Below, one piece after another: positions 44,929 to 54,977 of a stretch of 64,000 nucleotides of DNA. The stretch spans positions 124,001 through 188,000 of the forward strand of contig CAVQYQ010000003.1 in NCBI GenBank assembly GCA_963718195.1, in the 5' to 3' direction. The notes beneath the pieces are model-generated. The model saw only the letters and a list, made by a program, of their open reading frames with translations. It made no database searches and had not been told where the DNA came from. This stretch comes from MADRE3 sp963718195 (GTDB taxonomy: Bacteria; Desulfobacterota; Desulfobulbia; Desulfobulbales; Desulfocapsaceae). Within the stretch, counting starts at the first letter, position 1; each line of letters opens with the position of its first letter. Position numbers and translations under genes: made by a program.

Positions 44929-45854
44929 TGGCCGAAATACTTGTCATTAAGCTCGGTGCGCTCGGTGACCTTGTCCAGGCAGATGGCGCTCTCCGTGACA
45001 TCCGCGAGAATCATCCGGATGACAAGCTGACAGTCATGACGACACCAACGTACCGTCGCTATATGGAACGGTGTCCCTGGGTTGATGAGGTATTGGTCGA
45101 TCCACGTGAATCACGGTTCAATGTGATGGCGATGCTACGGCTGCGCAAACGGGTGCATTGCGCAGATTATCATCGTGTCTACGATCTGCAGCAGGTTGGC
45201 AGAACCCGTTTCTATTACCGCTGGCTGTTTCCCAAGACCTGGTGGCTGGGTGACGTTCCCGGTTGTTCCGCCTACCTGAAGCGGGATGAGGAGCGTACCT
45301 GTGCCGCCGATCATTTCCGGCTTCATCTACAGCTGGCTGATTTGAATGTCCGTTACACAAGACGAAGTGATGTCTCGTGGATGGCCGATGAGGTCGACCA
45401 GCTGTTGTCCTCAGCCGCGCTTGAGCCCGGCTTTGTCGTGCTTATCCCCGGGGCCTCACAGACCCATGATCACAAGCGATGGCCCTATTTCAGGGATTTG
45501 GCGCTGCGTCTGCAGGAATCCGGCAGAGAGGCCGTAACCATACCCGGACCAGATGAAATCGAGCTGTGTCAGTCAATTCCAGGGAAAATGCTGGTTCCGG
45601 CTGGTGGCTACTACGATTTTTTTGCACTGGCCGGAATTGTAAAACAGGCATCTTTTGTGATCGGTAATGATACCGGGCCAACCCATATCGCCGCACATCT
45701 CGGACTTCCTGGCATCGCCCTCTATGGCCGGCATACTGCCTCGTTTACCACGGGCATTCAGCACACCAGGTTTGAGGTAATCGAGCATACGAACCTCGCT
45801 GAGCTAACACCTGATGAGGTCTGGCGACAAGTCGAGACAGCCCTGAAAGGGTGA
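44928..45854 (+). CDS. Glycosyltransferase family 9 (heptosyltransferase-like)
   Basis: A 308-residue GT-B enzyme. The N-terminus ILVIKLGALGDLVQADGALRDIRENHP and the C-terminal donor-binding segment VIGNDTGPTHIAAHLGLPGIALYGRHT are typical of ADP-heptose:LPS heptosyltransferases. It probably adds a heptose or related sugar to lipopolysaccharide at the inner membrane. The acceptor cannot be told. It overlaps the DUF6165 gene upstream and reaches the GIY-YIG gene downstream. Confidence 0.88.
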   Translation: MAEILVIKLGALGDLVQADGALRDIRENHPDDKLTVMTTPTYRRYMERCPWVDEVLVDPRESRFNVMAMLRLRKRVHCADYHRVYDLQQVGRTRFYYRWLFPKTWWLGDVPGCSAYLKRDEERTCAADHFRLHLQLADLNVRYTRRSDVSWMADEVDQLLSSAALEPGFVVLIPGASQTHDHKRWPYFRDLALRLQESGREAVTIPGPDEIELCQSIPGKMLVPAGGYYDFFALAGIVKQASFVIGNDTGPTHIAAHLGLPGIALYGRHTASFTTGIQHTRFEVIEHTNLAELTPDEVWRQVETALKG

Positions 45855-45874
45855 GCGGGGTAAATGGGAATGTT

Positions 45875-46225
45875 ATGACGACATGGTCAATATACCTGCT
45901 CAGGGATGAGACGAACAGCCTTTATACCGGTATCTCAACAGATGTCCAGCGACGTTTGGTCCAGCATCAGCAGGGTACCCGATCAGGGGCAAAATATACC
46001 AGATCAAAGAAGCAGCTTGATCTGGTGTACTCCTGTGCGCTGGGTAACAGATCTCTGGCTTCCCGTGCAGAATATCGGCTGAAACGATTGGTCAAGGACG
46101 AAAAGGAAAAAATCGTAACCGGCGGATATGATCGATCGGCGCTCCTTGTCTGTCTCGGATTGGTGGACCCTCCTCCCTCCACTCAGGAAGAGGGTCCGTT
46201 GGCCATGGAAAAGCCGACTGGATAG
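45875..46225 (+). CDS. GIY-YIG nuclease family protein
   Basis: A 116-residue single-domain protein. The motif pair is WSIYLLRDETNSLYTGISTDVQRRLVQHQQG, followed by SGAKYTRSKKQLDLVYSCAL. This is the YhbQ/UPF0213 type, small stand-alone nuclease-like proteins with proposed DNA-repair roles. The ATG at 45875 is chosen; a GTG at 45851 would overlap the glycosyltransferase. It is convergent with the sugar-binding protein gene only 7 bases away. Confidence 0.88.
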   Translation: MTTWSIYLLRDETNSLYTGISTDVQRRLVQHQQGTRSGAKYTRSKKQLDLVYSCALGNRSLASRAEYRLKRLVKDEKEKIVTGGYDRSALLVCLGLVDPPPSTQEEGPLAMEKPTG

Positions 46226-46232
46226 TTGTGAT

Positions 46233-47204
46233 CTAGTAAGCTGCTTCCGGGAAATAGAACAATTCAGCATTTTCCTTGGCGACAAGGTCAGCGGCGATGA
46301 TAACGCGAGACGGGGTATGGTAGAGCCCACCAACGGTGTTGCCGCGGGCACCCTCGACTCCAAAGACAATACCTGAGGCGATCATTGAAGGATTATAGGT
46401 CACAGTTGCCCGTACTAACGGGTCATTGTCCATGATCATTTTAATGATATCCTTCGATCCGGCACCGCCAAGAACGGTTTTGATATCTGTACGACCAGCT
46501 TCTTTAATTGCCTGCATGACTCCTTTCAGCATATCGTCGTCCTGGCACCAGACCGCATCGATATGGTTGTGCTTCTGCAGGTAATTTTCCATAAGGCGGA
46601 GTGCTTTCTGGGTTGACCAGTCTGCTGGCTGTGAGTCAAGAATTTCGATTTCGGGGTAATTTTTCATCACCTCATTGAAGGCATCTACCCGCTGTTTGTT
46701 AATTGGAATTGACATTCCTTCCAAAACAACGATTTTCCCTTTTCCCCCATTTCTTCTGCCAGCCACTGGGCCCCGACCATACCGAGTCCCGGGTTGTCTC
46801 CTGCCATGAATACGTGCTGGGCCGGCTTTGGGCAGCTCACGGTCAACAACGACGGTGTAAATGCCGGAAGCATATGCCTCTTCGACAACCTTCTGCAGGG
46901 TTGCCGGGTTATGCGGAAGAATTACCAATGCATCGATTCCCTTAACCATAAGATCTTCAACGTCACCGACCTGTTTACTCCCCGAGCTGGCCGCAACGAC
47001 GTAGAATGTCACGTCTTTATCATTTGCCTCAATGTCTTTTACCGCTTTCTTGGCCCACCAGAGCAGGCCGGCAGTCCAGCCATGATCTGCAGAAGGAACG
47101 GAAACACCAACTTTGATTTTTTCAGCTGCAAAAGCGGTGGCGCCTGAGAAAAGAAATACACCGGCGAGTAGTGTAATCAGTACCTGTCTTACATTTTTCT
47201 TCAT
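46233..47204 (-). CDS. Sugar ABC transporter substrate-binding protein, two compensating frameshifts
   Basis: A periplasmic sugar-binding protein of the ribose/xylose class (signal peptide ending AFAAEK, then IKVGVSVPSADHGWTAGLLWWAKKA). The open frame is full length (323 residues), but residues of about 126-155 are nonsense. The family-like sequence PAQHVFMAGDNPGLGMVGAQWLAEEM lies there in another frame. An extra base near 46829-46834 (a CCC/GGG run) and a missing base near 46737-46741 (a G run on the coding strand) cancel each other. It is the last gene of the leftward sugar operon. Ligand unknown; a pentose is plausible given xylA and xylB nearby. Confidence 0.85.
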   Translation of the reverse strand: MKKNVRQVLITLLAGVFLFSGATAFAAEKIKVGVSVPSADHGWTAGLLWWAKKAVKDIEANDKDVTFYVVAASSGSKQVGDVEDLMVKGIDALVILPHNPATLQKVVEEAYASGIYTVVVDRELPKAGPARIHGRRQPGTRYGRGPVAGRRNGGKGKIVVLEGMSIPINKQRVDAFNEVMKNYPEIEILDSQPADWSTQKALRLMENYLQKHNHIDAVWCQDDDMLKGVMQAIKEAGRTDIKTVLGGAGSKDIIKMIMDNDPLVRATVTYNPSMIASGIVFGVEGARGNTVGGLYHTPSRVIIAADLVAKENAELFYFPEAAY

Positions 47205-47284
47205 AATGTCCCCTCTTTGTTTTCTCTTTCTTGTTATCTGTTTAATTATCAGAATTGGTTCTGATAACCTTTGCCTCCAGACTC

Positions 47285-48253
47285 TTAGTTGTTCTTATAC
47301 TGGGCAAAAACGGCGATAAGAATAATGAGCCCCTTAACGGTACCCTGCAGATAGGGTGAAACACCGAGCATGTTCAGCATATTGTTGATAATACCTAATA
47401 TTATTGCACCGATGACGGTCCCCCAGATGGTGCCCTTGCCACCTGATAGTGGAGTTCCGCCAATAACAACTGCTGCAATAGCATCGAGTTCATAGAATAT
47501 GCCTGCATCCCCCGGGCTGACAGAATTAAGCCTCGAGGAGAGCAGGATAGCAGTTACACCGACGGTAAAGCCGGTGATAACAAAGGTCATGAAGGTGATC
47601 CACTTGACTTTAATTGCCGAGTATACAGCAACCTGCTGATTTGCACCAACCGCGCACACGTGCCTGCCGAAGGCTGTATTGTTCAGTAAGATGTGGAATA
47701 AGAAACGCCAGCCCCAGAAAAATGATCACCGGATAGGGGATATTCATGAAATATCCCCCGCCAATCTCGGGATACAAATCATTATCAGAGATGACCTCAC
47801 CAGCTTCACTGATATAAAGGGTCAGTGACCTGAAAATAGACATTGTCGCAAGGGTTGCAATAAACGATGTAATTCTGCCCTTGGTAACAATAAGTCCATT
47901 CAAAGCACCGCACAGTGCGCCAGCTGACAAGGCAGCGAATACGGCAACAGCGACAGCAAATCCGTCTCCACCCAGGTAGTTCATCAGGTAGATTGTCAAA
48001 ACTCCGACGAAGGCAACCATGGAACCAACCGATAGATCAATACCTGCGGCCACGATAACGAACGTCATGCCCAGGGCGATTGTTCCGGTATAGGAGACCT
48101 GTCTGAGAATGTTGGTAATATTTCTGAACTTGAGGAAGTGTTCACTGGCAAGTAGCGGAGAACAGGATGAGCACAATCAGCGCAAACAGCGGCGCATATT
48201 TTGAATAGTCTATTCGCTTTAAATTCTCAAAAGGTAAGCTTTTTTGTTTCCAT
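47285..48253 (-). pseudogene. Sugar ABC transporter permease (RbsC/XylH type), three frameshifts
   Basis: Fragments in different frames join into a normal permease of about 320 residues. It opens METKKLTFENLKRIDYSKYAPLF, then SEHFLKFRNITNILRQVSYTG, GMTFVIVAAGIDLSVGSMVAFVG (the family hallmark), and ends NNTAFGRHVCAVGANQQV and IIGGTPLSGGKGT-like segments (read VVIGGTPLSGGKGTIWG). The breaks lie near 48229-48232 (extra A/T in a run), 48150-48160 and 47696 (extra base in a GG/CC pair). No substitution-type stop is needed. It works with the ATPase and binding protein on either side. Either decayed or poorly sequenced. Confidence 0.8.
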
Positions 48254-48276
48254 TTCCTGTGATCAAGACCAGATTG

Positions 48277-49781
48277 TTATCTAACGCCTGCTGCGCAAAA
48301 CATGATTTCCTCTTCATTTATGTGATCACCGACCATTTCCCCGGTAATTTTTCCCTCACGCATGACCAGAACCCGACTGCAGAGTCCGATTATCTCTTCA
48401 AGTTCTGAAGAAATCAAGATGCAGGAGACCCCCTGGCTGACCAGAGCGTTAATAAAGTAATAGGTTTCTTTCTTGGCGTTTACGTCTATCCTCGGGTCGG
48501 TTCATCAAGAATCAGGATAAACGGGTCGGTATCCATCCATTTTGACAGGTAGACCTTCTGCTGATTACCACCGCTCAGGTATTCCAGATCGGCCCTCAAT
48601 GATGCCGCCTTGATGTTGAACCGATCAATGAATAATCTCGGAACGCTCTGTTTCTCTTTCTTCTTGTTAATGAACAGGTTGGTGTATTTTGACAGAGAAA
48701 TCAGAGAAATGTTTTTCGGTATGTCAAAATTCAGGATCAGCCCTTTTCCCTTTCGATCTTCAGATAGGTAGCCGAGTTTGTAATTAAGTGCGTCAGATGC
48801 GGAACGGATGCGGGCCCTCTCTCCATTAACATAAACCTCGCCGGAAATTTTCGGGTCGAAGCCCCATGATACATTCCGCAATCTCAGTCCTGCCGGCCCC
48901 GATAAGTCCTGAAAAACCAAGAATCTCAGCTTTTTTCAGTTGAAAATTGATGTTCTTGAGTAGATAAGCCATCGCTGAGATTAGTCGACAGCAAAACACG
49001 ACGTCGTCTTCTGGTGTGGTCTTTGGCGGAAAGACCTGACTCAACTCGCGACCGACCATCTTTTTGGCCATGTCGTGCTCATCCACATCACTGACATCAT
49101 TGATGCAGATCTGATCACCATCTCTGAGCACCAGGATGCGGTCACAGACGCGCTTTACCTCGTTGAGTTTATGGGAGATGAACAGAATGGTGACATTTCT
49201 TCTCTTTCAGTCTGTTTATCAAGGTCAAAAAGAATTTCAACCTCAAGGTTGGTCAACACCGTGGTCGGCTCATCCATGATCAGTATATCTGATTCATGAA
49301 CAAGTGCTTTGGCGATCTCAACCATCTGCTTTTCGGCAACGCTTAAGTTCTGGATTAACGCGTCGGGAGAAAGATCAGTTTTTAACTCGCTCGAGAAGCG
49401 AACGGGTCTTGATTCGCATCTCTTTTTTGTTAAGCAGTGGTCCACTTTTAAGTTCTGAACCGAGAAATATATTCTCAAAGACAGAGAGGGTCGGTATCAG
49501 GTTGAATTCCTGGGGAATCATACTGATACCAAGTTTTTTTGCCTCTGTCGGTGTGGAAATTGTAACACCTGCTCCCTCTTAAATATATGGATGCCGCTTG
49601 TCGGGGTATAGATGCCACATATTATTTTCAGAAGGGTCGACTTTCCTGCTCCATTTTCACCGAGAATGCCAAAGACCTCTCCATTGTGAATATCAAGGTT
49701 GATATCATTGAGAACTTTTACCCCGGAAAATGCTTTATTGATATCCTTGATGGATAGAACCGGGTCGATACTGTTATCCAT
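48277..49781 (-). pseudogene. Sugar ABC transporter ATP-binding protein (RbsA/XylG type), many frameshifts
   Basis: A two-cassette sugar ATPase of about 500 residues broken into at least six frame segments. It starts MDNSIDPVLSIKDINKAF with Walker A GENGAGKSTLLKIICG, continues in other frames with ISMIPQEFNLIPTLSVFENIFLG, LSVAEKQMVEIAKALVHESDILIMDEPT, VTILFISHKLNEVKR and GLIGAGRTEIAECIMG, and in the second cassette YLSGGNQQKVYLSKW, LILDEPTRG, ending about 48277 with GDHINEEEIM. Breaks lie near 49575, 49385, 49215, 49193, 48970-48985 (a compensating pair), 48863 and 48487. Several are in homopolymers. As read it cannot make a functional ATPase. Confidence 0.82.
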
Positions 49782-49806
49782 GATCAGAAAAATCAGGCTA
49801 AAATGA

Positions 49807-50799
49807 TTACTTTTTCATGTCCCCGTCAAATGAGATATCAGAGGGTGCGAAATTGATCGAATGAACGAACTCAACAGCCTCGGCAGCCCCGAATTCTCTT
49901 TCCATGCCGTTATCCTCCCACTCCACAGATAGTGGCCCGCCATAGCCAATCGCATTCAGGTGACGAATGATTTCCTCAAAGTTTACATCACCGTGGCCAA
50001 GTGAACGGAAGTTCCATCCTCTTCTGAGATCTCCAAACGGCAGGTGGGAGCCGATAATACCAGCTCTTCCGTCAAGTGTTACGGCTGCATCTTTCATGTG
50101 GACATGATAGATCCGGTCCGGAAAGTCGCTGATAAACACATGGGGCTCAATACCCTGCCAGACAAGGTGACTCGGGTCAAAGTTAATACCAAGTGTTGGC
50201 CGTCTGTCGAACACCTCAAATAACTTGACGGTAGTATAATAGTCGTAGGCAATTTCTGTGGGGTGAACCTCAAGGGCAAATTTCACACCGCATGCATCAA
50301 ATTCATCGAAAACAGGGCGTCCAGAGGTCAACAATCTTCTGATACCCGTTTTCTATCATCTCGTCTGTTGTTGGTGGAAACGAATAGAGATATTTCCAGA
50401 TAGGTGAGCCGAGAAATCCGGTGACCACATAACAGCCCATCGTCTTTTGCCGCTTTTGCGGTGTATGATCATCTCGCTGACTGCCCATTTCCTGAGCTCA
50501 GCAGGTTTTCCTTTTACCGTATCAGGCGCGAATGCATCCAGCCTTTCATCCCAGTCATCCCCGACACACTGGCCGGCAAGGTGAGCGCCCAGAGCAAAAC
50601 ACTTTAAATTGTATTTTTCCAGTATTGCCAGCTTATCTTTGACGTATTCCGGGTTTGTGGATGCTTCAACGGGGTTCATGTGATCACCCCAGCAGGCGAT
50701 TTCCAGTCCCTCGTAGCCCCAGGATGCTGCTTTTTTACAGATCTCCTCAAAAGAAAGGTCTGCCCATTGTCCTGTAAATAGTGTAACCGGCCTTGTCAT
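49807..50799 (-). pseudogene. Sugar phosphate isomerase/epimerase (TIM barrel), frameshifted
   Basis: An AP-endonuclease-2/IolE-type sugar isomerase/epimerase of about 330 residues. It opens VTLFTGQWADLSFEEICKKAASWGYEGLEIACWGDH, and the metal-site region reads KFALEVHPTEIAYD, NFDPSHLVWQGI, YHVHMKDA and PLSVEWED. Three frames are needed: breaks lie near 50452-50475 (two within about 30 bases) and at the GGG/CCC run at 50315-50317. The start is the ATG at 50799 with GGAGG before it. It follows the dehydrogenase gene by 15 bases, and such pairs typically oxidise and isomerise sugars or cyclitols. Confidence 0.8.
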
Positions 50800-50925
50800 A
50801 TCTTCCTCCACTCATTAATCCGATATTCGACCCATGCTGCGTCCAGTTTTAGAACTCTCAACACATTTTTCGATAAACCTGACGCCCTTGCTCACCTTCT
50901 GCTGCCTGGGGAAAGTCGTAGATCT

Positions 50926-51996
50926 TCAGGTAAAATATCTGATCCGCTCTTCTTCTTCACCGATGAAGCTGATGAATGCTTTGTAGATATTTGCAAACGC
51001 CTCAAAATATCCTTCGGGATGTCCTGGTGGAACCCGTGAGTAAGCGTCAGCCCCGGGATAAAGAGCATCTCTTCCTCGGGAAATGATTTCAGTGGGTTTG
51101 TCCAGGTAGGAGATTTTCAGGTAATTTGGGTTTTCCTGCGCCCACTCTATTGAGGCTTTTGAGCCGAATATTCTCACCCTGAGCCCGTTGTCATTGCCGA
51201 CGGCTATCTGGGAGCACCAATAGAGTCCCTTTGCGCCACCCGCATAATCAACCATGATCGTTGCATTGTCGTCAAGCGTTCTTCCCGGGACCATGGTATC
51301 AAGCCGTGCCGATAACTTACTGATCCTCAGGCCGGTCATATAGGAGACCATGTTTTCGATATGGCTGCCGATATCACCAACACAGTTAGAGGCTCCTGAT
51401 TTGTCGGGATCTGAGCGCCAGCCGGCCTGCTTTTGACCGGTCTCTTCCAGCAGGGTGCCCAACCAGTCCTGCGGGTACTCGGCGTTAACAAACCTGATAT
51501 CCCCAAGATCTCCATTTTCGACCATCAGCCGGGCGTGTTTGGCGATGGGATACCCGGTGTAGGTATAGGTGACACAAAGAGAGAGGCTGTTTTTTTCAGC
51601 AAGGTCCTTTAACTCTCTGGACTGGGCTGAGGTGACAGTAAACGGTTTGTCGCACACAACATTAATGTTGTTTTCCAGGAAGATTTTTGCGATTGGATAG
51701 TGGGTGAAATTCGGTGTCACGATAACAACAAAATCGATCTTGTTTTCTTTTTTGCCCTCTTCAATGGCCATTTCTTCGAAAGTGGCATACAATCTCTGCT
51801 GGTCCAGGCCGAGGGTCATGCCGGTCCTCAGGGTATTCTGGGGATCTGTCGAAAAACAACCACAGACAAGGGTCGCATTTCCATCCAGAGCAATCGCCTT
51901 CCTGTGGACATCACCTATAAATGCACCCTCGCCGCCGCCTACCATACCATACGTTAGAGGTGCTTCTGCTGCTATCACCTGGCTGCTTTCAATCAT
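50926..51996 (-). CDS. Gfo/Idh/MocA family dehydrogenase, C-terminus frameshifted
   Basis: An NAD(P)-dependent sugar or cyclitol dehydrogenase. The Rossmann motif is GMVGGGEGAFIGDVHRKAI, the catalytic region is CDKPFTVTSAQSRELKDLA with the conserved Lys, and the C-terminal alpha/beta domain has SHIENMVSYMTG. The first gene of the leftward sugar operon, it is divergent from the ROK regulator. Translation stops at 50926, but the family C-terminus continues in other frames (DFPQAAEGEQ, then GVRFIEKCVESS) to a stop at 50815, so two further small indels fall between 50890 and 50950. Confidence 0.85.
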   Translation of the reverse strand: MIESSQVIAAEAPLTYGMVGGGEGAFIGDVHRKAIALDGNATLVCGCFSTDPQNTLRTGMTLGLDQQRLYATFEEMAIEEGKKENKIDFVVIVTPNFTHYPIAKIFLENNINVVCDKPFTVTSAQSRELKDLAEKNSLSLCVTYTYTGYPIAKHARLMVENGDLGDIRFVNAEYPQDWLGTLLEETGQKQAGWRSDPDKSGASNCVGDIGSHIENMVSYMTGLRISKLSARLDTMVPGRTLDDNATIMVDYAGGAKGLYWCSQIAVGNDNGLRVRIFGSKASIEWAQENPNYLKISYLDKPTEIISRGRDALYPGADAYSRVPPGHPEGYFEAFANIYKAFISFIGEEEERIRYFT

Positions 51997-52319
51997 GATG
52001 TACCTCTTGGTCTATTTTTTCTTTAATACGCCAGCACTATACAAAAATGGCTTCTAATTGCGAAATATAAAAAAAGCTCCGCGCCACCATGCCGGAACTT
52101 AATATTTCAAAATATAAAATAACCTGTTCAGGCATACGAATTGCCATAAATGTTTTTTCCTGTCAAGTAATTTTACCCAATATATCATGAGGTCTTGGTC
52201 ATTTATTAGTCATTTTTGATACTGATTTCAAAGCGCGTGAAAAAAAAGTTGACTTTTGTAATAGCGCTTATTTAATTTAAATTGTGAATTAATAGCTCTC
52301 AATAGAGAAGTCCAGGATT
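51997..52319. promoter_or_regulatory. Divergent control region of the sugar locus
   Basis: An AT-rich 320-base gap between the Gfo/Idh operon and the ROK gene. For the ROK gene a TTGACT box (52249-52254) with a 17-base spacer to TTAATT (52272-52277) is a plausible promoter. The adjoining stretch TTAATTTAAATTGTGAATTAA has dyad character expected for a ROK/XylR operator. Sites for the leftward promoter are unclear. Confidence 0.45.
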
Positions 52320-53546
52320 ATGGCCCCAAAGCAGGAAAAATCATTTTTGACGCCAAGACGGTTCCAGCGGGCAATGCATCGTTCGAATATTCTTGGACTG
52401 ATTCGAACGACCGGACTGATTTCCCGGACGGATCTGGCTCGACAAACAGGCTTGAGCCAGGCATCGGTAACCGGTGTGACTGCTGATTTAATTAAGGAAG
52501 GGCTCATAGAAGAAAAGCAGGCTGGTGCCTATGAGGGTGGTCGACGGCCGACCTTGCTGGCTATCAGGCCTGATGGTGTGCATGTGGTTGGAGTAAACAT
52601 GTCGATCGATCAGCTCAGGGTCGTCATCGTCAACTTTCAGGCAGAGTTAAAAGCGGCTCACACCATTATTCTTGAAAAAGATTTTTATTCACCGGAAGAA
52701 ATCGTTGCCTTGATTGTTCAGGCAATACAGGCGTGTATCTGGGAAGCAAATTTCTCCAAGGAACAGATCGCCGGTGTCGGCGTTGGTATTCCGGGCCCAG
52801 TTGACTCAAAAAGAGGTGTGGTGAAATTTCTGCCCAATTATGGGTGGGAAGAAATACCTCTGAAAGAGATGCTTAAGCAAAAAATCAATCATCCTGTCTT
52901 CATCGACAACAGTTCCAATAACCTGGCGATTGCTGAGTACTGGTACGGCAGCGGCAAGGGGAAAGATAATTTCCTTGTGGTCACCCTTGAAAATGGAGTT
53001 GGCGCCGGCATGGTCGTTAATGGTCAACTGGTACGAGGGCATAGTGGCATAGCAAGTGAATTTGGACACATGTGTGCTGAGATAGGTGGTCCGGTCTGTC
53101 GGTGTGGGCGTCATGGCTGCATCGAAGCCTTTTCCGGCAACTATGCAATAGTCAGCAATGCCCGAAGTTTGATGAGAAAGGGTATTTGGAGTTCCTCAAA
53201 TAAATCTCCGGCAGAGCTTAGCTTTGAAGATGTGCTGGTTGAGCTCAGGCACGGTAACGAGGAACTGGAGAATATCTATAGAAAAGCGGGTATTATTCTG
53301 GGGGTGGGTATCTACAATCTGATGACCTTGCTCAATCCCGAGTTGGTAATTATTACAGGTAAAGGGGTTGGAGCAGGAGCACCGTTGTTCGACCATATGT
53401 GCCATCGCATAGACCAATTGAAGAGAGGAAAATTCGGGTTTGACCAGACAGAGATCGTGATCAAGAGCTGGACGGGTGATGACTGGGCTCGGGAGTCAGG
53501 ATCGCTTGTCTTGCGGGAGATTTATAAATCTCCGTTTTATAAATGA
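52320..53546 (+). CDS. ROK-family transcriptional regulator (XylR-like)
   Basis: A 408-residue regulator. The N-terminal winged helix (SNILGLIRTTGLISRTDLARQTGLSQASVTGV) precedes a ROK sugar-kinase-like domain with GVGIPGPVDSKRGVV and the zinc motif region GHMCAEIGGPVCRCGRHGCIEAFSG (CxCGxxGCxE). ROK repressors of this type release operators on binding a sugar such as xylose. It sits between the sugar ABC operon (divergent) and xylA-xylB (downstream, same strand), and it probably controls both. The frame is intact. Confidence 0.9.
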   Translation: MAPKQEKSFLTPRRFQRAMHRSNILGLIRTTGLISRTDLARQTGLSQASVTGVTADLIKEGLIEEKQAGAYEGGRRPTLLAIRPDGVHVVGVNMSIDQLRVVIVNFQAELKAAHTIILEKDFYSPEEIVALIVQAIQACIWEANFSKEQIAGVGVGIPGPVDSKRGVVKFLPNYGWEEIPLKEMLKQKINHPVFIDNSSNNLAIAEYWYGSGKGKDNFLVVTLENGVGAGMVVNGQLVRGHSGIASEFGHMCAEIGGPVCRCGRHGCIEAFSGNYAIVSNARSLMRKGIWSSSNKSPAELSFEDVLVELRHGNEELENIYRKAGIILGVGIYNLMTLLNPELVIITGKGVGAGAPLFDHMCHRIDQLKRGKFGFDQTEIVIKSWTGDDWARESGSLVLREIYKSPFYK

Positions 53547-53628
53547 TGAATCCATGCCAGAAACATTTCACCAGGATCAACAGATAATTGACTGGATTGA
53601 GCAATACTAACAGGGAGCTGAGAGGACC

Positions 53629-54942
53629 ATGAGCACATATTTTCCGGAAGTGACAGAGACAATAGCGTTTGAAGGACACCAGTCGAAAAACCCGCTGTCA
53701 TTCAAGTGGTATGACAGGCATCAGGAAGTCATGGGCAAATCAATGGCTGAGCACCTCCGGTTTGGGGTCGCTTATTGGCATACCTTACAGAACGAAGGGG
53801 GAGACCCCTTTGGTGCGCCTACCATGGATCGTGGCTGGAAAAAATTTGCAGACCCGCTGGATGCGGCTCGGGCCACCTGCGACGCGGCGTTTGAATTTTT
53901 CAGTAAACTGGGTGTACCATATTATTGTTTTCATGATCGGGATATGGCGCCTGAGGGGAATACCTTTTCAGAATCGTGCCGGAACCTGGAAGAGATGACT
54001 CGCCATGCTGGTTCCTTACAGAAATCAAGCGGAGTAAAATTATTGTGGGGGACGGCGAACCTGTTCAGTAATCCTCGCTATGCCCACGGTGCTGGAACAA
54101 ATCCTGATTTTCATGCCTTTGCCTATGCTGGTGCCCAGGTAAAACAGGCCATCGCTGCAACAAAAGAGCTTGGTGGAGAAAACTATGTATTCTGGGGTGG
54201 CCGTGAAGGGTACGAAACATTGTTGAATACCCGGCTCAAGCAGGAGCAGGACCAGGCCGCAGCCTTTTTTCACATGTGTGTTGAATATGCTAAGGAGATT
54301 GGCTTTACCGGTCAGTTTCTGATCGAACCAAAACCGAAGGAACCGAGCAAGCATCAGTATGATTTTGATAGCGCAGCAGTTCTTAATTTTTTGCAGACCT
54401 ATGATCTTCTTGATCATTTCAAACTGAATATCGAAGCAAACCATGCCACCCTGGCAGGACATACCTTTGAGCATGAGCTGGCTGCTGCCGCTGCGGCCGG
54501 AAAACTCGGGAGTATTGATGTTAACCGTGGAGATCTCATGCTCTGCTGGGATACGGACCAGTTCCCGACAGACCTTTACTCTACGACGTATGCAATGCTC
54601 GAGGTTCTCAACGCCGGCGGTATCGGTTCAGGAGGCTTGAACTTTGATGCAAAAGTTCGCAGGGGTTCGCATGACACGGTTGATCTGTTCTACGGTCATA
54701 TCGGCGGCATGGATAGTTTTGCCCGAGGCCTTGTAATTGCGGCAAAAATCATGGAGGATGGGTTTTTGGAAGAATTCAAGAAAGAGCGCTATAGCTCGTG
54801 GCAATTGCCTGCAGCGCAGGCAGTACTGGCCGGCAAATCAAGGCTTGCTGACTGTCAGGCATTTGTTGAAGAACAGGGTGAACCGAAGCTTCAAAGCGGC
54901 CGACAGGAGTACCTTGAAAATATCATTAATACCTTTATCTGA
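53629..54942 (+). CDS. xylA: Xylose isomerase
   Basis: A 437-residue class II xylose isomerase converting D-xylose to D-xylulose. Active-site signatures are CFHDRDMAPEG (catalytic His and Asp), LLWGTANLFSNPRYAHGAGTNPD, NYVFWGGREGYETLLNT, FLIEPKPKEPSKHQYDFD and the metal site NIEANHATLAGHTFEHE with GSIDVNRGDLMLCWDTDQFP. Its length and sequence match the XylA found in Bacteroidetes, Thermotoga and enterics. It is followed 35 bases later by xylB. The reading frame is intact. Confidence 0.97.
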   Translation: MSTYFPEVTETIAFEGHQSKNPLSFKWYDRHQEVMGKSMAEHLRFGVAYWHTLQNEGGDPFGAPTMDRGWKKFADPLDAARATCDAAFEFFSKLGVPYYCFHDRDMAPEGNTFSESCRNLEEMTRHAGSLQKSSGVKLLWGTANLFSNPRYAHGAGTNPDFHAFAYAGAQVKQAIAATKELGGENYVFWGGREGYETLLNTRLKQEQDQAAAFFHMCVEYAKEIGFTGQFLIEPKPKEPSKHQYDFDSAAVLNFLQTYDLLDHFKLNIEANHATLAGHTFEHELAAAAAAGKLGSIDVNRGDLMLCWDTDQFPTDLYSTTYAMLEVLNAGGIGSGGLNFDAKVRRGSHDTVDLFYGHIGGMDSFARGLVIAAKIMEDGFLEEFKKERYSSWQLPAAQAVLAGKSRLADCQAFVEEQGEPKLQSGRQEYLENIINTFI

Positions 54943-54977
54943 CCAGTTCATTAACGGTTATGGTGGGGAGAAGCAGT

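Noticed and set aside
49304..49582. 92-residue plus-strand frame across the ABC ATPase
   Set aside because: It is antisense to clearly readable ATPase motifs on the minus strand.
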